Origin: Sipunculus nudus
Lineage: Eukaryota > Annelida > Sipuncula > Golfingiida > Sipunculidae
Reading direction: 5' to 3'
Length of the DNA: 64,000 bases
Assembly: GCA_026874595.1 (NCBI GenBank)
Contig: CM049315.1
Location: forward strand, 65,593,389 to 65,657,388
Position numbers and translations under genes: made by a program. This document shows, in pieces, positions 57,296 to 64,000 of the stretch; positions within the stretch are counted from its first letter, which is position 1, and each line of letters begins with the position of its first letter. The notes beneath the pieces were generated by a model. The model was not told where the DNA came from. It worked only from the letters and a program-made list of their open reading frames with translations, and ran no database searches.

Positions 57296-59033
57296 GTTGC
57301 TCAATGGTAGGATCGTTAGAGGACCGATGCGGATTCTTAGGGATCTGTGGACCAAGCGAGATACTAGCGTCGAGACAAAAACCATGTACCAATACGTCCT
57401 GGACCTACAAGACAAACTAAGCGACACATGCGCGTTAGCTAGAGAGGCGTTGAACAAATCACTGAACAGACACAAATTGTTATATGATAAAGGTAAATGC
57501 ACGCGCAGGTTTGAGGCCGGAGACGAAGTTTTGTTGTTACTCCCGACGGAGCGGAACAAATTAATGGTACAGTGGAAAGGCCCATATACTATTGTAAACA
57601 GGGTTGGGGACTTAGACTATCGGATTAAGATTGGCGATAAGGTTAAAACCTTCCACGTGAATATGCTGAATCGGTACCATGCTAGGAACGAGCCCCAGCA
57701 TATTCTGGCAGCGGTAGCCAAGGGCGCACCTGATTCCATACATGATCCTGACGGTGTAGACGGTGAAACAGAGCCTCCCGTGTTCGGAGAGTTAAACCCA
57801 GAAGGGATTGATGAGGATGCCCACATGTCGTTACCGTCGTATGCGCGCCGCCAGACTGAGCGAGATGTTCAGGTAAATGCCGACCTAGGCAAGCGTCAGC
57901 GCCGTGAAATACTCAGTCTGCTTAGGCAGTATGGGGATGTATTCACAGATGTACCCAAGCTCACCAATGTTGTAGAATGTAGCATTAAACTCTCATCTGA
58001 TGTACCTGTAAAAACTAGGCCCTATAGGGTGACTTTTGAACTGCGAGAGACAATGCGAACAGAAATCCAGGAAATGTTAAACTTAGGCATTATTGAACAG
58101 TCAGATTCTAGCTATGCGTCCCCCTGTATCCTGCTTAGAAAACCTGACGGTAAGACTAGATTCGTGATAGACTACCGAAAGCTGAACCAATCAGTTGTGT
58201 TCGATCCTGAACCCATGCCGGATCCGGAAACACTTTTTGTCGAAGTCGCGAAAAGCCAGTATTTTACAAAGCTTGACCTGACGAAAGGTTACTGGCAGAT
58301 CCCTGTTTCTGAGGAATCCAGGGATAAGACGGCCTTTGTTACACCCGATGGCCATTACCAATTTAGGGTTATGCCATTCGGCCTAGTAACTGCCGGAGCG
58401 GTTTTCACCCGCATGATGCGGAAAATGTTCAGCGACATGCCGAATGTAGTGTGTTATGTAGATGACGTGTTAATACACGCAGAGACTTGGAACGAGCACT
58501 TAAGAACTCTTAGAGAAGTGCTAGTTAGACTAGAATGTGCAAACTTAGCAGTTAAACCAGCTAAAACCTTCATAGGCTACCAGAGCTTAGAGTTTTTGGG
58601 ACACCTTGTAGGCACGGGAAACTTGGCCACTAATCCGGTTTTGCTCAAGAGAATACAGAGCACTGATAGACCTAAGACAAAGAAGGCTTTGCGAGCATTC
58701 CTAGGTCTTACAGGGTATTATCGAAAATTCGTGCCAAACTATGCGGAAATAGCGGTGCCCTTGACTGATCTAACGCGGAAAGGTCAACCTAACAAACTAG
58801 ACTGGAAACCCGTACACGAGAACGCGTACTGTTCTCTAAAGGCTAAACTGTCAGACCCTCCCATACTGAAGCTACCTGATTTCAGTAAACGATTTTATTT
58901 GAAATGTGATGCATCTGTTGTGGGTATTGGCTGTATCCTGATGCAAAGACACGAGGAGATCATGCACCCAGTAGCTTATGCCAGTCGTAAACTATTGCCC
59001 AGGGAGAGAAATTACTCCAACATCGAGAAATAG
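57246..59033 (+). CDS. GPY/F module, reverse transcriptase and start of RNase H (pol segment)
   Basis: The frame picks up just after the shift at about 57,289; the first ~14 residues overlap the integrase core out of frame. Residues about 80-145 are the integrase C-terminal GPY/F module (WKGPYTIVNR at 110-119). A linker with acidic residues follows. The reverse transcriptase spans about 245-455: KTRPYRV, FVIDYRKLNQ, Asp344 in KLDLTKGYWQ, and YVDD at 404-407. A connection domain follows (FLGLTGYYRKF, 485-495). RNase H starts at KCDAS (Asp555), and the frame stops at TAG (59,031) right after the NIEK block. The stop replaces a sense codon in frame, since homology continues unshifted. Confidence 0.93.
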   Translation: MRTEKRHMRAQGSHPVELLNGRIVRGPMRILRDLWTKRDTSVETKTMYQYVLDLQDKLSDTCALAREALNKSLNRHKLLYDKGKCTRRFEAGDEVLLLLPTERNKLMVQWKGPYTIVNRVGDLDYRIKIGDKVKTFHVNMLNRYHARNEPQHILAAVAKGAPDSIHDPDGVDGETEPPVFGELNPEGIDEDAHMSLPSYARRQTERDVQVNADLGKRQRREILSLLRQYGDVFTDVPKLTNVVECSIKLSSDVPVKTRPYRVTFELRETMRTEIQEMLNLGIIEQSDSSYASPCILLRKPDGKTRFVIDYRKLNQSVVFDPEPMPDPETLFVEVAKSQYFTKLDLTKGYWQIPVSEESRDKTAFVTPDGHYQFRVMPFGLVTAGAVFTRMMRKMFSDMPNVVCYVDDVLIHAETWNEHLRTLREVLVRLECANLAVKPAKTFIGYQSLEFLGHLVGTGNLATNPVLLKRIQSTDRPKTKKALRAFLGLTGYYRKFVPNYAEIAVPLTDLTRKGQPNKLDWKPVHENAYCSLKAKLSDPPILKLPDFSKRFYLKCDASVVGIGCILMQRHEEIMHPVAYASRKLLPRERNYSNIEK

Positions 59034-59264
59034 TCATTAGCAATTGTATGGTCTGTACAGAAATTTGAGATGTACCTGGCTTGTAGACCGTTCACCATTC
59101 AGACCGACCACAAACCATTAAAGTGTATTAGCAAATCAAAATGTGCTAATAAGAGAGTAATGAGATGGGCACTGGTTCTACAAGAGTTTAGATTTGATAT
59201 TGAAGCAGTGTCAGGTAAACTAAACCATGGACCTGATTTTCATAGCAGACTGCCTGAGTGTTAG
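59034..59264 (+). pseudogene. remainder of RNase H after a nonsense codon
   Basis: It is in the same frame as the RT segment. It carries SLAIVWSVQKFEMYL, FTIQTDHKPL and a final NHGPDFHSR block, the normal end of a gypsy-type RNase H. The Pol frame stops shortly afterwards (TAG at 59,262), with no integrase following, confirming that RNase H is the last domain. Confidence 0.88.
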
Positions 59265-59485
59265 GATGTAATGAGCTATAATGTCTAGCCAGTTAAGTCT
59301 AAACATGTACAGGATTTTTGCCCTGTGTCATAGACCGTGGGCATGTACTAATGACAACTTGTTACATGACCCTTATGTATTGCTATGTATTGCTATATGT
59401 AAATATGTTTAGCTGGACCCTGTGAGATAGAACGATACGATGTATCGAGAAAAGACTGTGTATTTTCTTTAAAAGGAGGGGGTGA
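59265..59485 (+). other. 3' untranslated region and polypurine tract
   Basis: No frame of note. AAAAGGAGGGGGTGA (59,471-59,485) directly precedes the 3' LTR and is a typical plus-strand primer. Confidence 0.85.
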
Positions 59486-60604
59486 TGTCACAAGAAAACC
59501 GGTGAATTTATGTACGGTGTTTTGTATCATAGTTTAACGAAGCCTGTTCTCTATTGATATTGACGTAAAGCGTCATCCTAAAGCGTTGACAGGTCTTGAT
59601 TGTATATATATTGTGTAATCTTGTATGAAATCCCATCGGCTATCAGCAAATTTATCTGTGTCACGCATTGCGTGTATTACATCTGGTATGTGGGTCGCCA
59701 TGGTGACGCTAGCAGTCAAACTAGGTCACATATATCCTTATATGGGACACTTGAGCCATAAGCCAATCAGAGAACCGGATCGCCGTACACTGCACAGGCG
59801 ATTGTGACGTCAGAGTTCAGGGAGAGACGCGGGACGCTGCTTCAGTTGGGTCTGGAAGCTTGAGGTGGGAGCACGCACGCACGTGAGAAGGAACATTGAA
59901 ACGCCAGGAACGGCATAGAAGCAAGCTTCTACATGAGGCAAGGACCCAGCTCACGAGATCACAGCCGTGCTGCCGACAGAGCATCGTATTGGTGGTAAAA
60001 TAAGTGCGCACGCGTCACCTGCCGGCCTAGTTCAGCTTGACCTAGATATATAATCGCTGTAAGCCGTGAAACCATTGCTACACGAGTAAGGCCAAGGACT
60101 CTAAGCACACATGTAAACAAAGAGCTGTTACCATTCATGTGAACGTAATCCTACACGGGTCGCTGTCAAGCAAGATCAGTTGAAGATCGCTAAACTCAGA
60201 AAGACTATATGGTACTAACCATACGCTAAATTCTACATAAAACAGTAACCAGAGATCTGACTTTATTGTTTTTATACAAACCATGGACTCAGTAAATATC
60301 CTGTATTTCAATGTGAAGGACTGTCGTATTGACATATCAACGTACACACTCACATCTATGTCTCTGTAAGTATTGTCTTGAATTATATTTGTGAATTTAA
60401 CCTGATGTCTCATAGTTTCTATTGATCTGGGTGTACGATTGTCTGGTATTTTTATACACGTCCTTAAAAGAACCTGGAAATGTCACCTGTAATGACCGGG
60501 ATCTAATTTCTTGATTAGTGAAATCAAGTGGCGAGCGTAAACCCATCCTATTGTTTTATAGGATATATCCGTTGTAAAGTTATCACGTTAAGCCAGGGGT
60601 GACA
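59486..60604 (+). repeat. 3' LTR
   Basis: It is 1,119 bp and collinear with the 5' LTR. It carries scattered substitutions, a 2-base deletion near 60,121 and a short replaced segment (about 60,258-60,283) that is ~15 bp longer than in the 5' LTR. The AATAAA of the 5' copy reads ACATAAA here. Confidence 0.95.
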
Positions 60605-60609
60605 CATAT
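60605..60609. repeat. target-site duplication, right
   Basis: CATAT is identical to 53,031-53,035. Confidence 0.9.
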
Positions 60610-62084
60610 GTGCATCTCGTCTCTTTGGAAATCAAATTCTGGTCCTTCATGAATCGTTTGCTCCCCTGTTCTTGAACAAATCCGGTGATGTCAGAAACAC
60701 GCTCCTTGTTCAAGGAAAATGGAACGAGCTCAGACTAAATTACACCATCAGGTTTTGCTTAACAAGGTCAAGAAGGAACCCGGTGATTATTTCTACGAGT
60801 GGTATACAATTAATTCCGACATGCGACATATGACCTTCGGGTTTCAGTCTGTACGCATAATGGCAAACCCCAAGAGAGTTTCCATATATTTGCGAATTTA
60901 GGGTTTGGTAAGGTAAGGGAAATTTAACAGGAAAGTACTCCAAGAACAGTGGGAATCTATATGACGAGAGAGTTATTCAGGATATACGCCCTTATATAGC
61001 AGTAAGAAGCCGGAGGAACGCTCTGGAGATGATCACGCCCTCATATGCAAAGTATAGTAGGATCCCAGGCTTAGACTGTTGTTTTTATTTTATTGCCTCA
61101 CATGATGCAATTTTTGTCATTATTATCAATCTTTCTTTAATATTTTTATATGTATCAATAAAATCAATAAACGTTGCATACACATTTGATTGCAGGTTTA
61201 AGGTAAGTGTCACAGCCCCGAGAGAATGGACTTCCAGTTTCTTCTAAACGGTGAATTGAGATGGCTGAAGCTCACATATACATTACAAAAATAAGAAAGA
61301 CGTTTGTAATATAATCAATTAAAATGTAATAAAGAAATTGTACTTACAATTCTCTGGAGGAGACGTCCCACACAAAAGGTTCACTATCCAATGAGTCCAT
61401 ATAAATACACACAATCACAGAGTTCTGTTTAATCCTGTAACTTGATGTATACACTGTACACGGATTGTTCTTAAAGCACCAAGGCCGCTGGTCACGCGCA
61501 TGTGACGACCTAGAAATGTTCGCCTCTCGTTCTGGTGGTTTAACACAGTGCACACGATAAACAAGCGCTCCTCGCCGTCAAACAAATCACATGTTAAACA
61601 CGGTCTCTATCTCTTAGGCACTCACTTCTCCGAAACACTGACTGATAAGCTCGTTGCTTTCACTGTTATCTCACTCTGACAATGTCAGTAAAATACGCAG
61701 CTGCCACTCTAATCCACTCTGGATAAATCCAATATCTGTACACGAATATGCCACAGCAAACGACAATAGTCGGTACCACACACAACGATCAGCGTATTAA
61801 TTGTCCTCTGGCCTGTTCACTGGGCTCCACCATGGCTGATAAACATCGGTTATTTACAAGCCCTTATGTAAACATAAGTAACAAGTCCGTTAGTGAGCTA
61901 CGCGTGCCGACCGCAGACTCTGACATACGATACACCGGAAAATCGTCCCTCTGCTGATTGGTTAACGGATAATCTCAGACCTATCTCTGGACCATCGTAC
62001 AGCTAGACGCCACTATCTAGCGTGCTGTCCTAAAATATTGTGATTTTACACTGGTGGTATATATACTCAGTATATATACTCATG
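60610..62084. other. right flank of the LTR element, no supported gene
   Basis: A plus-strand frame at 60,719-60,901 has fairly coding-like composition (DYFYEWYTINSDMRHMTFGF). It shows no family motif or convincing splice sites, so I leave it uncalled. The rest has short frames only. Confidence 0.4.
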
Positions 62085-62490
62085 CTTACGTCACACATCT
62101 TGATCGCTTTTGGGCCAATCGTCTTACAATATTATGAGACCCGTCGTTCAATGCATGAATATAAAAATGGAGACGCCTCCAGTGTGAAAATCAAGTTTGA
62201 TTGTGCGTTTTCTTTGAAATCTACATTACACAGTGCTATTGGAACCTGTCTAGACTAAGTCTGACATGAACCAATTCTCACGGAATCACGACTGAACTGA
62301 AACCAACATCAAATAAAACACCTGGATTCCCTAAACCTACATTCCCACGCTAACATCGATACATGATACGGCAAATAAATATTCAACAATTTATAGAAAC
62401 AACCATCTGGTTCTACTCTCCTTACTTAAATGTGCATTACTCCAGTAAATAATAAACAAATCGCAGTTCTCTGGTGACAGTAAGTACTAA
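62085..62490 (+). repeat. dispersed repeat, copy 2
   Basis: Same landmark order as 47,319-47,700, including ACGTCACACATCTTGATC, GGGCCAATC, ACTGAAACCAACATCAAAT and GCAGTTCTCTGGTGACAG. Confidence 0.6.
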
Positions 62491-63732
62491 CGAATACTAT
62501 AAAACAACACTAACACACATTATCTTTTGTCCTGCTTAATCACCTTTTTAATTAACGTTATATCGGTAAAGCCATATTTATGTATCGGACTTCATCATTT
62601 AAATATAATATGCGTGTTCCTATATCAGAACGGGGTTTCTCTCCGCAAATACACTAATGTCTGACGAGATGAGTGTTTGCGTTTTATCGTCTTGTTAGCT
62701 GTAGTTTTATGGTTTCTCTTCTCCAGGAAATAGATTACTGACCGAATACTCCCATTACCTCGCCCTCTGACGTCATCATGTACACTGCTGCGCAATCTTT
62801 TGATGTTTTCAGTGTAATGTGATGATTTTTCTTTTATTTCTCCTGTCTTTTTAAGTTAGATATGACACAGTTTAGAAGTCTGAGTTTCCTTTACCATGAT
62901 GAACATGCAGCCTTAAAGTGAAGCGAAAGTCATCCAAGTTAACCGTCCATGTGTACTTCATTTCATCCCCCGTGTACCCACCCGCGCCAGGTGCCATTTA
63001 AACTGCACATGGTAATTCCTTCCAATAGCACACAGCGGATGAGATGTCATATTTGTTGAGATTATAGTTTGGAAAAGGAATCTTGGACTTTTTAAAACTA
63101 CTTAAATACCGTATTTTCTTGATCAGACGGCCGATGTTTCTTTTTTCAGACCTGGCATTGACCTGGCATCTAAACAACGAAGGCTTCGAGTTAAGGCTAT
63201 TTTTTTATATTAAAAATATATTTTCAGGCTCGACAGGCTAAAGCACAAAATATCACGTCGAAACAATAAACCAAACCGGTCACTACTTTGGGAAGAAGTT
63301 GAAAACATCGTCGGTAAATGGATGGTGTTTTCGAGATAGGACAAGAGACCAAAGCACGCGCAATCTCCGCAATCGCGTAATATAATATAGACTTACAGAG
63401 AATCACAGCGAGGATTCGCAACTGTTCACAAGAACCTGGTACCGGGTGTTTCATATGACTGTTCCCTATTGTGCACCCCGTGCAGTTGTAAACATTGTTT
63501 CCACTTTAACCTGCAAAGGCACTTGCAATAACTGTGCACCACACACACATGGTAACATTGGTTCCATAAGAATACAGGGGGTTGATACGTATAACGGGAC
63601 TGCCTTTTAAATTCCTGACCTTCCTGACGACCTTTAATTGATTTACCTTGACACAAGGTATGCAAGCGTATTAGCCGGCAACATTCCACCGAACGTATTG
63701 GTTTACGACAGGAAAGAAATACTATTTCCAGG
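62491..63732. other. no supported gene
   Basis: It contains an isolated end of the 34.3-kb palindromic element (ACCGTATTTTCTTGATCAGAC at about 63,107). Short open frames only. Confidence 0.4.
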
Positions 63733-63931
63733 GGCGGATCCTGGATTTAGGAGGGGGGGTCCAACCCAGGAGGACTAATGAAAACCCGAAAAAGGTCCCC
63801 AGGTCTCGAAAAGGGGGGTCCAGGCCGCAAAAATTGGTCTGAAGCACTTAAAAAAACGTTGTTTCTGATTAAAAAAAAAAAAAAGGGGGGGGGGGGTCCG
63901 GACCCCCTGGACCCCCCTGGATCCGCTTCTG
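63733..63931 (+). mobile_element. GGATCC-ended small non-autonomous element, best copy
   Basis: It begins GGCGGATCCTGGATTTAGG and ends CCTGGATCCGCTTCT, giving imperfect terminal inverted repeats around GGATCC. The interior contains GGTCCCCAGGTCTCGAAAA, GGCCGCAAAAATTGGTCTGAA, an A run and a long G run. It matches copies at 28,830 (same strand) and 33,905 (opposite strand). No coding capacity. Confidence 0.7.
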
Positions 63932-64000
63932 ATTTCTAACAGTTTAATATTATTTCGCAATCGTGGTTTTCGTAACATTGAGGACGCACTTAAAAGGGTT

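Larger units (their letters stand above)
53036..60604 (+). mobile_element. Gmr1-like Ty3/gypsy LTR retrotransposon, full length, inactive
   Basis: The element is 7,569 bp, bounded by direct LTRs of about 1.1 kb that start TGTCAC and end GTGACA, with a 5-bp target duplication. A primer-binding-like TGGCGAGCGTGCCAGG follows the 5' LTR, and a purine tract AAAAGGAGGGGGTGA abuts the 3' LTR. The coding order is gag, protease, integrase (with GPY/F), reverse transcriptase, RNase H. The proteins are Ty3/gypsy-type, but integrase lies before RT as in Ty1/copia. That combination defines the Gmr1-like group described by Goodwin and Poulter (2002). Coding breaks: gag-pro stop at 56,428; TGA at 56,611; frameshifts near 56,705 and 57,289; TAG at 59,031. 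LTRs differ at roughly two dozen sites by eye (about 2%). Confidence 0.93.

Noticed and set aside
60719-60901. 60-codon frame right of the LTR element
   Set aside because: Its composition is suggestive, but no motif, splice pair or homology is visible.
1-64000. tRNA and rRNA genes
   Set aside because: By eye I found no B-box with a paired A-box and clover-leaf, and no rRNA-like segment. A tRNAscan-type search would be decisive.

Overview
The window looks like a piece of an AT-rich marine invertebrate genome, most likely a bivalve or other mollusc. Genes are split by introns with GT-AG sites, and non-coding DNA predominates. Much of it is minisatellite, (TA)n and (TAA)n tracts, LINE remnants, small palindromic elements and one near-complete LTR retrotransposon. 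No prokaryotic gene organisation is present. The taxonomic placement is inference from these traits and from gene family, not from a search.

Layout. 1-6,980: mostly non-coding, with one possible transposon-derived reading frame (981-1493, minus), a ~148-bp tandem array (3,640-4,630) lying between two diverged direct repeats (3,140-3,360 and 5,325-5,555), and a duplicated 60-bp hairpin unit. 6,989-8,875: a (TA)n tract, then a ~49-copy 35-bp minisatellite. 9,280-19,492: the 3' part of a TMEM272-like four-helix membrane protein gene on the minus strand, with three linked exons (19,492-19,329; 11,796-11,747; 10,059-9,623). The intron before its small middle exon is filled by about 130 copies of a 55-bp repeat. 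That repeat is a copy of the exon's own 3' splice site plus its first ~40 bases. Part of the array is organised into ~822-bp higher-order blocks that alternate A-B-A-B.

19,500-34,500: non-coding, with a dead Tx1/L1-type LINE (about 22.85-27.48 kb), a (TAA)n/(TTA)n inverted tract, and copies of two small inverted-repeat element families. 35,975-40,045: a ~120-copy 34-bp minisatellite. 41,235-41,374: a TATA box and the first exon (signal peptide, canonical donor) of a secreted-protein gene on the plus strand, followed by a ~30-copy 38-bp minisatellite in its putative first intron. A possible second exon lies at 44,884. 45-53 kb: mostly featureless, with a 62-bp array and one candidate terminal exon.

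53,036-60,604: a 7.57-kb LTR retrotransposon with 5-bp target-site duplications (CATAT), ~1.1-kb LTRs, a primer binding site and a polypurine tract. It encodes gag-protease, then integrase, then reverse transcriptase-RNase H. Integrase before RT in a Ty3/gypsy-type element is the defining layout of the Gmr1-like group, and its capsid looks like the SCAN domain, which is thought to descend from this group. The copy is inactivated by stop codons and frameshifts. 60,605-64,000: flanking DNA with a dispersed repeat shared with 47.3 kb and another copy of the GGATCC-ended element.

The most interesting signals are the minisatellite that grew out of a splice acceptor and exon of a live-looking gene, and the Gmr1-like element with its SCAN-like capsid.
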